Shown: one piece after another, positions 18,565 to 26,902 of the stretch | Numbering within the stretch: position 1 is the stretch's first letter | Layout of the letters: every line of letters starts with the position of its first letter | Source of the DNA: Vannielia litorea | GTDB taxonomy: Bacteria; Pseudomonadota; Alphaproteobacteria; Rhodobacterales; Rhodobacteraceae | Direction: 5' to 3' | DNA length: 64,000 nucleotides | Assembly: GCF_019801175.1 (NCBI RefSeq) | Contig: NZ_JAHVJR010000001.1 | Coordinates: forward strand, 930,001-994,000 | Notes under the pieces: model-generated | Seen by the model: only the letters and a program-made list of their open reading frames with translations | Told to the model about the DNA's origin: nothing | The model's database searches: none | Program-made: the position numbers and the translations under genes

Positions 18565-20171
18565 AGATCAGATCACAGCTTGTCGTGAAGTCCGAGGACT
18601 ATGCCGCCAATCGGGCGGCCTCGGAGGCGGCGCTGGCCCGCGCGCGGGAGGCGGCGGAGGCGGCGGCGCTGGGCGGCGGCGAGAAATCCCGCGCGCGGCA
18701 TGTGAGCCGGGGCAAGATGCTGCCGCGCGACAGGGTGGCGGGGCTGCTCGACCCAGGATCGCCGTTTCTGGAGGTGGGCGCCACGGCAGCGCATGGGATG
18801 TATGGCGGCGATGCCCCTGCGGCGGGGATGATCGCCGGTGTCGGCCGGGTGAAGGGCCGCGAGGTGATGGTGCTGGCCAATGACGCCACGGTGAAGGGCG
18901 GCACCTACTATCCGATGAGCGTGAAGAAGCACCTGCGGGCGCAGGAGATTGCCGAGCAGTGCCGCCTGCCTTGCGTTTACCTAGTGGACAGCGGCGGGGC
19001 GAACCTGCCGAACCAGGATGAGGTCTTTCCGGATCGCGACCATTTTGGCCGGATTTTCTACAACCAGGCGCAGATGAGTGCGAAGGGGATTGCGCAGATC
19101 GCGGTGGTTATGGGCTCCTGCACTGCCGGGGGCGCCTATGTGCCCGCGATGAGCGATGTGAGCATCATCGTGCGCGAGCAGGGCACGATCTTTCTGGCCG
19201 GGCCGCCGCTGGTGAAGGCGGCGACGGGCGAGGTGGTGAGCGCCGAGGATCTGGGCGGCGGGGATGTGCATACGCGGCTCTCCGGCGTGGCGGATATGCT
19301 GGCGGAGGATGACGCTCACGCGCTTGCGCTGGCGCGGGAGGCGGTGGGCTCGCTGCAGGGATATGCAGGTGTTGGGCCAAGTCCCGACCTACAGCCCGCA
19401 GAAGCGCCTGCTTATGACCCGGAGGAGATACTCGGGGTCGTCCCGGCAGACCCGCGCCAGCCCTGGGACATTCGGGAGGTGATTGCCCGCGTGGTGGACG
19501 GCTCGCGGTTTGACGAGTTCAAGCCGCGGTATGGCGAGACGCTGGTGTGCGGCTTTGCCCATGTGGAGGGGATGCCGGTTGGGATTGTGGCCAACAACGG
19601 TGTGCTGTTTTCGGAGAGCGCAGTGAAGGGGGCGCATTTCGTGGAGCTGTGCTCGCAGCGCAAGATCCCCTTGGTGTTCTTGCAGAACATCACCGGCTTC
19701 ATGGTCGGGCGGAAATACGAGAACGAGGGGATCGCGCGGCACGGGGCCAAGATGGTCACGGCGGTGGCGACGACGAGCGTGCCCAAGATCACCCTGCTGG
19801 TGGGTGGCTCCTTTGGAGCGGGCAACTACGGCATGGCCGGGCGCGCCTATTCGCCCCGGTTCCTCTGGACATGGCCGACCTCGCGGATCTCAGTAATGGG
19901 CGGCGCGCAGGCGGCGGGGGTGCTGGCCACGGTGAAGCGCGATGCGATCGAGCGGGGCGGGGGCGCGTGGAGCGAGGAGGAGGAGGCGGCCTTCAAGCAG
20001 CCGGTGCTGGACCAGTTCGAGGAGCAGTCGGACCCGCTTTATGCGTCCGCACGGCTGTGGGATGATGGGATCATAGACCCGAGGAAGAGCCGCGAGGTTC
20101 TGGCGCTCAGCCTCCGTGCCGCGCTGAATGCGCCCATCGAGGAGACGCGCTTTGGCGTGTTCCGGATGTGA
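18561..20171 (+). CDS. mccB: Methylcrotonoyl-CoA carboxylase, carboxyltransferase (beta) subunit
   Basis: This 536-residue subunit transfers carboxyl from biotin (on MccA) to 3-methylcrotonyl-CoA, giving 3-methylglutaconyl-CoA in leucine degradation. Two crotonase-like carboxyltransferase halves are visible. The N-terminal half has YLVDSGGANLPNQDEVFPD and GSCTAGGAYVPAMSD. The C-terminal half has FLQNITGFMVGRKYE and GGSFGAGNYGMAGRAYSPRF. These features match MccB over propionyl-CoA carboxylase beta. The start overlaps the EcsC gene stop. Confidence 0.94.
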   Translation: MKIRSQLVVKSEDYAANRAASEAALARAREAAEAAALGGGEKSRARHVSRGKMLPRDRVAGLLDPGSPFLEVGATAAHGMYGGDAPAAGMIAGVGRVKGREVMVLANDATVKGGTYYPMSVKKHLRAQEIAEQCRLPCVYLVDSGGANLPNQDEVFPDRDHFGRIFYNQAQMSAKGIAQIAVVMGSCTAGGAYVPAMSDVSIIVREQGTIFLAGPPLVKAATGEVVSAEDLGGGDVHTRLSGVADMLAEDDAHALALAREAVGSLQGYAGVGPSPDLQPAEAPAYDPEEILGVVPADPRQPWDIREVIARVVDGSRFDEFKPRYGETLVCGFAHVEGMPVGIVANNGVLFSESAVKGAHFVELCSQRKIPLVFLQNITGFMVGRKYENEGIARHGAKMVTAVATTSVPKITLLVGGSFGAGNYGMAGRAYSPRFLWTWPTSRISVMGGAQAAGVLATVKRDAIERGGGAWSEEEEAAFKQPVLDQFEEQSDPLYASARLWDDGIIDPRKSREVLALSLRAALNAPIEETRFGVFRM

Positions 20172-20617
20172 GGCGTTTGCGGCGGTGGCGCTGGCGGCTG
20201 GCGATGCTGGCGGCCCTGCTGGTGGCCGGGCCGGGGCTGGTGGACATGGCTTTCGGCTACGCGCGGCAGGCCGGCACCTGCCGGGTGACCGCCGTGGTGG
20301 ATGGCGACACGGTGAAGATGATCTGCCCCGAGGAAGGCCGGGTGCGTGGCCGGATCGTAGGGCTGGATGCGCCCGAGGTGAAGGGCGAGTGCATGGCTGA
20401 GCGCTGGGCGGCATGGCGCGCCACCCAGGCGCTGCGCTGGCGTCTCTGGACGGCGCGGCGCGTGGGCGCGGAGCCGGGCGGGGTGGACCGCTACGGCCGG
20501 GTGCTGGTGCGGCTGACGCTCGACGGGCGCGATGCGGCGCAGGGGATGATCGACAGCGGCCACGCCCGCGCCTATGGGGGCGGCAAACGACAAGGATGGT
20601 GCGGAGGCACGGCATGA
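20168..20617 (+). CDS. Thermonuclease (SNase)-like protein
   Basis: This 149-residue product begins with a basic segment and a membrane or signal helix (LAMLAALLVAGPGLVDMAFG). A staphylococcal-nuclease-like OB fold follows: VTAVVDGDTVKMICPEEG, then GRIVGLDAPEVKGECMAER, then VDRYGRVLVRLTLDGRDAAQGMI. The Asp/Arg positions of the SNase active site appear retained. It is probably exported or anchored. The GTG start overlaps the mccB stop. Relation to leucine catabolism is not evident. Confidence 0.8.
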   Translation: MRRLRRWRWRLAMLAALLVAGPGLVDMAFGYARQAGTCRVTAVVDGDTVKMICPEEGRVRGRIVGLDAPEVKGECMAERWAAWRATQALRWRLWTARRVGAEPGGVDRYGRVLVRLTLDGRDAAQGMIDSGHARAYGGGKRQGWCGGTA

Positions 20618-21096
20618 GCGAAGACGGCAAAGAGGCGCGCGAAGGGCAGTTTACCTATGGCGCGCGTGACCCGGTGAGCGGGCAGCGCTGGGTGCATGTG
20701 ACCGGAGAGATGGTTGCGGCGCATCCGCAGGGGCGGCTCAACGTGGCGCTCTATGCGGTGGTGCTCTTTCTCTTTGGCATGGCGGCCTGGCGACTGGTGC
20801 TGTGGACCTTCGTCTTCGGCGGGGTCTGGATGGGCGTGGAGGTGGTGGCCTTTCTGCTTGCCGCCGCTGCGCTGTTCTTTCGCCTGCCGCCGGGAGGCTG
20901 GCTCGGGATCACCGCCTGCGCGATGGTGCTCGTGGATTTTGCCACCGGCATGAAGACCGCATGGGGCGGGCAGCTCTGGGCGCTGGGCGAGGCCGTGGCG
21001 GCGGTGGTGGCGGGGTTCTACCTGCTCACCGGCGAGCGGCCCAATTTCATCTACCGGCACCGATACCTTGCGCGGGAGGGCGAGGGCGATGTTTGA
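20614..21096 (+). CDS. Small multi-pass membrane protein, unknown function
   Basis: The 160-residue product has a hydrophilic N-terminus (about 1-40) and four predicted transmembrane helices (ALYAVVLFLFGMAAW, FVFGGVWMGVEVVAFLLAAA, GITACAMVLVDFATG, LGEAVAAVVAGFYLLTG), then a short basic tail. The ATG overlaps the SNase stop. Its stop lies inside the mccA start region (eight-base overlap), so it is coupled to mccA translation. I recognise no family. Confidence 0.7.
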   Translation: MSEDGKEAREGQFTYGARDPVSGQRWVHVTGEMVAAHPQGRLNVALYAVVLFLFGMAAWRLVLWTFVFGGVWMGVEVVAFLLAAAALFFRLPPGGWLGITACAMVLVDFATGMKTAWGGQLWALGEAVAAVVAGFYLLTGERPNFIYRHRYLAREGEGDV

Positions 21097-23020
21097 CAAG
21101 ATCCTGATCGCGAACAGGGGCGAGATCGCCTGCCGGGTGATCGACACCTGCCGGAGGCTTGGGGTGAAGACGGTGGCCGTGTTCTCCGAGGCCGACGCGG
21201 GCGCGCGGCATGTGGCGATGGCCGATGAGGCGGTGTGCATCGGGCCGGCGGCCTCGGCGGCGAGTTACCTCGACATCGGCAAGGTCGTGGCCGCGGCGGT
21301 GGCGACCGGCGCGCAGGGCGTGCATCCGGGCTATGGCTTTTTGAGCGAAAACCCGGAGTTCGTGGCGGCGTTGGACAAGGCGGGCGTGACCTTCATCGGG
21401 CCGAGCGCGGAGGCCATCCGGGCGATGGGGCTGAAGGATGCCGCGAAGGCGCGGATGGAGGCGGCGGGCGTGCCTGTGGTGCCGGGCTACCACGGCGCCG
21501 AGCAGGACCCGGGGCGGCTAGAGGCCGAGGCGGCGCTGATCGGCTACCCGGTGCTGATCAAGGCCGTCGCGGGCGGCGGGGGCCGGGGCATGCGGCTGGT
21601 CGCCGGGCCGGACGGCTTCGAGGAGGCGCTGGAGTCGGCCCGGGTGGAAGCCTTGGGGGCTTTCGGCAACGGCGACGTGTTGATCGAGAAATACATTGAG
21701 CATCCACGCCATATCGAGGTGCAGGTCTTTGGCGATGGCGAGACGGCGGTGCACTTGTTCGAGCGGGATTGCTCGCTGCAACGGCGGCACCAGAAGGTGA
21801 TCGAGGAGGCGCCCGCGCCGGGGATGACCGAAGAGGTGCGCGCGGCGATGGGCAGCGCCGCGGTGAAGGCGGCGGAGGCGATCGGCTACAAGGGCGCGGG
21901 GACGGTGGAGTTTATCGTCGATGGGTCCGGTGGGCTCAGGGCCGATGGCTTCTGGTTCATGGAGATGAACACGCGGCTGCAGGTGGAGCATCCGGTGAGC
22001 GAGGAGATCACCGGGGTGGACCTTGTGGAGTGGCAGCTCCGGGTGGCCTCGGGCGAGGCTCTGCCCTGTGCGCAGGAGGATCTGGCGATCCGGGGTCATG
22101 CGATGGAAGCGCGGCTCTATGCCGAGGATGTGCCGGCGGGGTTTTTGCCCGCGACGGGGCGGTTGGAGCGGCTCGCCTTCGGGCCGGGGCGGGTGGATAC
22201 CGGGGTGCGGGAAGGCGATGTGATCAGCCCGCATTATGACCCGATGATCGCCAAGCTGACCTGCCACGGGGCCACGCGCGATGAGGCGCGGGCGGCGCTG
22301 GCGCGGGGGCTGGCGGAGACGGAGGTGGCGGGGGTTGTCACCAACCTCGGCTTTCTCGGGCGGCTGATCGACCACGCGGCCTTCCGCTCCGGCGATGTGG
22401 AGACCGGGCTGATCGGGCGCGAATTGGAGGCGCTGGTGGCGCCCTGCGAGGCGCCGGGGCTGCTGGCTCTGGCGGCGCTTGCGGCGCTGGGGTTGAACGA
22501 TGCGGCACCGGGCGAGGGCTTTGCGCTTTGGGCGCCGCTCAGCTGGCCGGTCGTGTTGCTGCGCGGGGACGAGCGGATCGAGGGCCGAGTTGCGGCGCTG
22601 GGCGGCGGCGCCTTTGCGGTAGAGATCGGCGGGGCCGAGGTCGATGCCCGGCGCGGGCCGGAGGGCTGGGTGCTGAATGGCCGCCCGGCGGCGGCGCGGG
22701 CCGAGGTGATTGGTGGCAAGGTCCATGTGTTCGGCGTGGAGCCGATGGTCTTTGCCCTGCCCGACCCGCTGGAGGCGGCTGGCGAGGCGGCAGGCGAGGG
22801 GGCGGTGATGGCCCCGATGCCGGGGGTCGTCCGCTCTATCCACGTGCGCGAGGGCGAGATGGTGGCGGCGGGCGACCGGCTGGCAGTGATGGAGGCGATG
22901 AAGATGGAGCACGTGATGCGCGCGCCGCGCGACGGCGTGGTGGCGGAGCTGGGCGTGGCGGCGGGCGACCAATTGGAAGCCGGCGCCCTGATCGTGCGGA
23001 TTGAGGAGGGGGCGGCGTGA
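21089..23020 (+). CDS. mccA: Methylcrotonoyl-CoA carboxylase, biotin carboxylase (alpha) subunit
   Basis: This 643-residue protein combines a biotin carboxylase (about 1-445; KILIANRGEIACRV, ATP-grasp VAGGGGRGMRLV, FMEMNTRLQVEHPV) with a C-terminal biotinyl carrier domain whose acceptor Lys is about residue 605 in VMEAMKMEHVM. It carboxylates biotin for MccB. I chose the ATG at 21089; a longer in-frame start at 21068 is possible. Length and domain order are typical of MccA. Confidence 0.94.
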   Translation: MFDKILIANRGEIACRVIDTCRRLGVKTVAVFSEADAGARHVAMADEAVCIGPAASAASYLDIGKVVAAAVATGAQGVHPGYGFLSENPEFVAALDKAGVTFIGPSAEAIRAMGLKDAAKARMEAAGVPVVPGYHGAEQDPGRLEAEAALIGYPVLIKAVAGGGGRGMRLVAGPDGFEEALESARVEALGAFGNGDVLIEKYIEHPRHIEVQVFGDGETAVHLFERDCSLQRRHQKVIEEAPAPGMTEEVRAAMGSAAVKAAEAIGYKGAGTVEFIVDGSGGLRADGFWFMEMNTRLQVEHPVSEEITGVDLVEWQLRVASGEALPCAQEDLAIRGHAMEARLYAEDVPAGFLPATGRLERLAFGPGRVDTGVREGDVISPHYDPMIAKLTCHGATRDEARAALARGLAETEVAGVVTNLGFLGRLIDHAAFRSGDVETGLIGRELEALVAPCEAPGLLALAALAALGLNDAAPGEGFALWAPLSWPVVLLRGDERIEGRVAALGGGAFAVEIGGAEVDARRGPEGWVLNGRPAAARAEVIGGKVHVFGVEPMVFALPDPLEAAGEAAGEGAVMAPMPGVVRSIHVREGEMVAAGDRLAVMEAMKMEHVMRAPRDGVVAELGVAAGDQLEAGALIVRIEEGAA

Positions 23021-23078
23021 CCGCGGCAGGCTGCTCTTTGGCCCTTCGGGTTGGCATCGCGGTTGCGAGGAGCGGCGG

Positions 23079-23729
23079 GTGATCCGGCTGCACCACTGTC
23101 ACCAGACCCGCTCGATGCGGGTGCTCTGGCTGCTGCACGAGCTGGGTATCGACTTTGATCTGGTGGTCCACCCCTTCGACAAGTCGCTGCGGGCGCCGGG
23201 TTACCTGGCGCTGAACCCTGCGGGCCGGGTTCCGGCGCTGGAGATCGACGGAGATGTCTGGTGGGAATCGGGCGCGATCGTGGAGTTGCTCTGCGAGCGC
23301 TTCGCCGAGGCCGGGCTGGGCCGGGCGCCGGGCGCGCCGGAGCGGGCCGAGTGGCTGATCTGGGTTCATTTTGCCGAGACGATCAGCCAGCATCTCGCGG
23401 CGCTCACCCAACAGCACATCATGCTCTACGACGACACGATGCGCAGCCCGGTGGTGATGAAGCTGGAGGCGGCGCGGCTGGGCAAATGCTTCGAGGCGCT
23501 GAACCGGCGGCTGGAAGGGCGCGAGACGCTGCTGGATGGCGGCTTTTCGGCGGCGGATGTGGCCGTGGGGCAGGCGGTGTACATGGGGCAGCGGTTTGCG
23601 CCGGTAGCGGATTATCCGGCCCTCGCGGCGTGGTGGGCGCGGGTCTCGGGGCGGGAGGCGTTCAAGGCCTCGCTGCCGCCGGAGGGGGCGGATTTGCTCT
23701 ACAAGGAGGAGTTTTACGCGCCATGGTAG
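23079..23729 (+). CDS. Glutathione S-transferase family protein
   Basis: This 216-residue protein has a thioredoxin-like N-terminal domain (about 1-78; LHHCHQTRSMRVLWLLHELG, NPAGRVPALEIDG, WWESGAIVELL) and an all-helical C-terminal domain with GGFSAADVAVGQ. The Ser/Arg at the RSMRVLW site suits a Ser-type GST. The start is GTG at 23079 with AGGAG upstream. It overlaps hmgL by seven bases. Its role in the leucine operon is unknown; detoxifying reactive enoyl-CoA-derived products is only a guess. Confidence 0.85.
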   Translation: MIRLHHCHQTRSMRVLWLLHELGIDFDLVVHPFDKSLRAPGYLALNPAGRVPALEIDGDVWWESGAIVELLCERFAEAGLGRAPGAPERAEWLIWVHFAETISQHLAALTQQHIMLYDDTMRSPVVMKLEAARLGKCFEALNRRLEGRETLLDGGFSAADVAVGQAVYMGQRFAPVADYPALAAWWARVSGREAFKASLPPEGADLLYKEEFYAPW

Positions 23730-24574
23730 CTGTGGAGATCTTCGAGGTCGGCCCCCGCGACGGGCTCCAGAACGAGAAGGCGGTGATCGGCGTGGCCGAG
23801 AAGGTGGCGCTGGTGGATTGCCTGAGCCGCGCGGGGTTCGACCGGATCGAGGCGGCGAGTTTCGTCAGCCCGAAGTGGGTGCCGCAGATGGCATCCTCGG
23901 GGGAGGTCATGGCCGGAATCGCGCGGACGGAGCGGGTGAGCTACTGGGCGCTGACGCCGAATATGAAGGGCTACGAGGCGGCGCGTGCGGCGGGCTGCGA
24001 CGGGGTGGCGGTGTTCGGGGCCGCGACCGAGGGGTTTTCGCGCGCCAATCTGAACTGCTCGGTCGATGAGGCGCTGGAGCGGTTCGGGCCGGTGCTGGAG
24101 GCCGCCAGGGCGGATGGGGTGCCGGTGCGGGGCTATGTTTCGGTCGTGACGGACTGTCCGTTCGAGGGCGAGGTGGACCCGGGCGCGGTGGCCAAGGTGG
24201 CGGGGGCGCTGCTGAGGATGGGCTGCGTGGAGGTGAGCCTTGGCGAAACGTTGGGGCGCGGTGTGCCGGAACGGGTGGATGCGATGCTGGCGGCGGTGCT
24301 GGGCGAGGTGCCTGCCGAGCGGCTGGCGGGGCATTTTCACGATACAAGCGGGCGAGCGCTGGAGAACATCGAGGTGGCGCTGGAGCGCGGGCTGCGGGTG
24401 TTCGACGCCGCCGTGGGCGGGCTGGGCGGTTGCCCCTATGCGCCGGGCGCGGCGGGGAATGTGGCGACGGAGGCGGTGGCAAGGCAGCTGGCTGAGCTTG
24501 GATATGAGACGGGGCTCGACATGGGCGTGGTGGAGGAGGCGGCCGCGATGGCGCGGGCGATGCGGGCGGGGTAG
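23723..24574 (+). CDS. hmgL: Hydroxymethylglutaryl-CoA lyase
   Basis: This 283-residue TIM-barrel enzyme cleaves HMG-CoA to acetyl-CoA and acetoacetate, the last step of leucine degradation. The N-terminal EVGPRDGLQNEK carries the metal and substrate residues, GHFHDTSGRALENI holds the metal-binding His residues, and the catalytic Cys is in GGLGGCPYAPGAAGNVATE. Length is normal. The ATG overlaps the GST stop codon region. Two AT-rich hairpins follow at once. Confidence 0.94.
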   Translation: MVAVEIFEVGPRDGLQNEKAVIGVAEKVALVDCLSRAGFDRIEAASFVSPKWVPQMASSGEVMAGIARTERVSYWALTPNMKGYEAARAAGCDGVAVFGAATEGFSRANLNCSVDEALERFGPVLEAARADGVPVRGYVSVVTDCPFEGEVDPGAVAKVAGALLRMGCVEVSLGETLGRGVPERVDAMLAAVLGEVPAERLAGHFHDTSGRALENIEVALERGLRVFDAAVGGLGGCPYAPGAAGNVATEAVARQLAELGYETGLDMGVVEEAAAMARAMRAG

Positions 24575-24596
24575 AAAAATCTTCACGAAGATTTTT
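24575..24596. repeat. AT-rich perfect hairpin 1 after hmgL
   Basis: AAAAATCTTC-AC-GAAGATTTTT has 10-bp perfect arms with a 2-base centre, starting on the base after the hmgL stop. The T5 end gives it terminator character in both directions, yet the operon seems to continue. It stands out as AT-rich in a high-GC region. Confidence 0.75.
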
Positions 24597-24603
24597 GAGG
24601 TGG

Positions 24604-24627
24604 GAAGAATTTTCGTTAAAATTCTTC
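24604..24627. repeat. AT-rich perfect hairpin 2
   Basis: GAAGAATTTT-CGTT-AAAATTCTTC has 10-bp perfect arms with a 4-base loop, seven bases after hairpin 1 and four bases before the ribosome-binding site of the next gene. It could be a processing or attenuation element for the last gene of the operon. Confidence 0.75.
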
Positions 24628-24640
24628 GACTTGGGAGGGT

Positions 24641-25423
24641 GTGGTGAGCTGCACGAGACTTGAGATCGACGGGCGGGGCGTGGCCACTCTTTGGCTCACG
24701 CGGGCGGAGAAGCACAATGCGCTTTCGGCGGAGCTGATCGACGAGATCCATGCGGGGATCGAGCGGCTGGGGGCGGATGAGGCGGTGCGCGTGGTGGTGC
24801 TGGCGGGCGAGGGCCGAAGCTTTTGCGCGGGCGGTGATCTGGGCTGGATGCAGGAGCAGATGGCGGCCGATGGCGAGACCCGCGCGGCGGAGGCGTGGCG
24901 GCTGGCGGAGATGCTGGGGGCGGTGAATGTCTGCCCCAAGCCGGTGATCGGGCGCATCCACGGCAACGCCTTTGGCGGGGGCGTCGGCATGGCCTGCGTT
25001 TGCGATGTGGCGGTGGCGGCGGAGGGCGCGAAGTTCGGCTTTACCGAAACCCGGCTCGGGCTGATCCCGGCGACCATCGGGCCTTATGTGCTGGCGCGGA
25101 TGGGCGAGGCGATGGCGCGGCGGGTGTTCATGAGTGCCCGCATTTTCGGGGCGGCCGAGGCAGTGACGCTGGGCGTGGTGGGCGAGGCGGTGCCGGAGGA
25201 GGCGCTGGATGCGGCGGTGGAGCGGCAGGTGCGGCCCTATCTGGATTGCGCGACGGGCGCGGTGGCGGAGGCCAAGGCGCTGGCGCTGCGGCTGGGCGCG
25301 GCGCCTTCGGAGGCGGAGGTGGAGGCCAGCGTGGAGGCGCTGGTGCGGCGCTGGGAAAGTGCCGAGGCGGGTGAGGGGATTGCCGCGTTTTTTGACAAGC
25401 GCAAGGCGCCTTGGAAGGGGTGA
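24641..25423 (+). CDS. liuC: Enoyl-CoA hydratase, probable methylglutaconyl-CoA hydratase
   Basis: This 260-residue crotonase-fold protein shows the oxyanion-hole segments (SFCAGGDLGWMQEQM and NAFGGGVGMACVCDV) and the catalytic-Glu region FTETRLGLIPATI. In this operon, with mccAB and hmgL, the expected reaction is hydration of 3-methylglutaconyl-CoA to HMG-CoA. That function rests on context and overall similarity. The start is a GTG at 24641 (or 24644), with GGGAGG upstream. Confidence 0.85.
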   Translation: MVSCTRLEIDGRGVATLWLTRAEKHNALSAELIDEIHAGIERLGADEAVRVVVLAGEGRSFCAGGDLGWMQEQMAADGETRAAEAWRLAEMLGAVNVCPKPVIGRIHGNAFGGGVGMACVCDVAVAAEGAKFGFTETRLGLIPATIGPYVLARMGEAMARRVFMSARIFGAAEAVTLGVVGEAVPEEALDAAVERQVRPYLDCATGAVAEAKALALRLGAAPSEAEVEASVEALVRRWESAEAGEGIAAFFDKRKAPWKG

Positions 25424-25425
25424 GG

Positions 25426-25543
25426 CCGCGCGTGGCGGCGCTCCCGCCCGCCCACCCCGCACCGCCACGCGCGGCGTTCCGAGGACGGCGAGCGGCGTTG
25501 GGGCCGCGAGGGCGGGATTGAGTATTTTCAGCAAGAAAATGCA
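25426..25543. repeat. Intergenic hairpin plus dispersed-repeat tail (copy 2, partial)
   Basis: CCGCGCGTGGCGG at 25426-25438 pairs perfectly with 25462-25474 (23-base loop). At 25517-25540 the sequence TTGAGTATTTTCAGCAAGAAAATG repeats the tail of the elements at 8131 and 26823. The remaining intergenic bases up to 25671 show no further gene. It probably acts in termination of the leucine operon, but it lacks a clean T-run. Confidence 0.55.
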
Positions 25544-25671
25544 GAAAACTCTGCGAGGCGGCGGCGCGATGGGCGGGGGTTCGCAGGGCGCGTTCTTGGG
25601 CCTTGGGGGCGAGCGCGGGATCGGCTAGAATCGGCCGCAATGAAGCAGTCACCAAAACGGGGAGACACCCG

Positions 25672-26808
25672 ATGATGCGAGCAGTGCTGAACAGGCGCGG
25701 ATTTATGATTTCAACGGCGGCGACCGGGCTCTTGGCCGCCTGCGGAGGCCCCGGCGGCTTTGATGCCGTGGCGCCCTCTGCGCCCGACCCGGCGATGCGG
25801 CCGGTGGCGAATGCGGGCTTTGATGCCTGGGTTGCCAGCTTTAAGGGCCGGGCGGCTGGGGCCGGGATAAGCCAAGGCGTGATCGACCGGGCGTTTCGGG
25901 GTGCGGGGTTCATCCCCGGGGTGATCGAGCGCGACCGGAACCAGGCCGAGTTCAAGCGGTCGTTCGAGGATTACCTGTCACTGGTGGCCAGCGAGAAGAA
26001 GGTGGCGATGGGCCGGAGCGCCTTTGCCAGCCAGCGCGGGCGTTTGAACGCGATCGAGGCGAAGTATGGCGTGCCGGCGGAGATTTGCTGCGCGATTTGG
26101 GGGGTGGAGAGCACCTATGGCACCCGGCGCGGCGATATTCCGGTGATCTCGGCCTGCGCGACGCTGGCCTATGAGGGGCGGCGCGGGGCGTTCTTTGAAA
26201 AGCAGCTGATCGCGGCGCTGCGCATCCTGCAGGCGGGGGACACGACGCCGGAGCGGATGGTGGGCAGTTGGGCCGGGGCGATGGGGCACACGCAGTTCAT
26301 CCCCACGAGCTTTCAGCTCTTCGCGGTGGATTTCACCGGCGACGGGCGGCGGGACATTTGGGGCGAGGACCCGAGCGATGCGCTGGCCTCGACGGCGGCT
26401 TACCTCGCCAAGAACGGCTGGCGGCGCGGCGAGCGCTGGGGCAGCGAGTCCACCAGCGGCGGGCTGCAGCCCGATCCGGGCGGGCCGCGCTTTGCCGTGG
26501 GCCACAACTTCAACGTCATCAAGCGCTACAACAACTCCGACAACTATGCCTTGGCGGTGGGCTACCTGAGCGACCGGATCGCCGGGCGTGGCGGATTGCA
26601 GGCCGAGTTCGGGCCGGATCGCTACGGGCTGACCCAGAAGCAGCGGATGGCCTTGCAGGAGGGGCTGAACCGGGCGGGCTATGATGCGGGCACGCCAGAT
26701 GGGGTGCTGGGCAACAAGACGGCGGCGGCGATCCGGGGGTATCAGCAGGCGAATGGACTGCCGGTGACGGGGGAGCCTTCGGTGGCTCTGTTGCAGCGTT
26801 TGGTCTGA
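25672..26808 (+). CDS. Lytic murein transglycosylase, MltB family, Tat-type lipoprotein
   Basis: This 378-residue enzyme cleaves the MurNAc-GlcNAc bond with 1,6-anhydro product formation. The N-terminus has a twin-arginine (NRRGFMIS) and a lipobox (LLAACGG), so export may be by Tat and the protein lipid-anchored. The SLT_2 domain (about 50-300) holds the catalytic Glu in AIWGVESTYGTRRG and SWAGAMGHTQFIPTSF. A PG_binding_1 domain ends the protein (LQEGLNRAGYDAGTPDGVLG). The start is ATG 25672 (or 25675). Confidence 0.9.
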   Translation: MMRAVLNRRGFMISTAATGLLAACGGPGGFDAVAPSAPDPAMRPVANAGFDAWVASFKGRAAGAGISQGVIDRAFRGAGFIPGVIERDRNQAEFKRSFEDYLSLVASEKKVAMGRSAFASQRGRLNAIEAKYGVPAEICCAIWGVESTYGTRRGDIPVISACATLAYEGRRGAFFEKQLIAALRILQAGDTTPERMVGSWAGAMGHTQFIPTSFQLFAVDFTGDGRRDIWGEDPSDALASTAAYLAKNGWRRGERWGSESTSGGLQPDPGGPRFAVGHNFNVIKRYNNSDNYALAVGYLSDRIAGRGGLQAEFGPDRYGLTQKQRMALQEGLNRAGYDAGTPDGVLGNKTAAAIRGYQQANGLPVTGEPSVALLQRLV

Positions 26809-26822
26809 CGGCTGGTGTTGGA

Positions 26823-26880
26823 GTGGGGGTTTTGCACCCCCACACCCCCGCAGAGATATTTTCAGCAAGAAAATGAGCTG
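26823..26880. repeat. Dispersed intergenic repeat, copy 3
   Basis: The hairpin GTGGGGG-loop-CCCCCAC (26823-26843) is followed by ACCCCCGCAGAGATATTTTCAGCAAGAAAATGAGCTG. It matches the element at 8131-8183 in hairpin, spacing and tail and sits between convergent genes. Confidence 0.75.
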
Positions 26881-26902
26881 GGGCGGTCCTTTGGGGCCGC
26901 CC

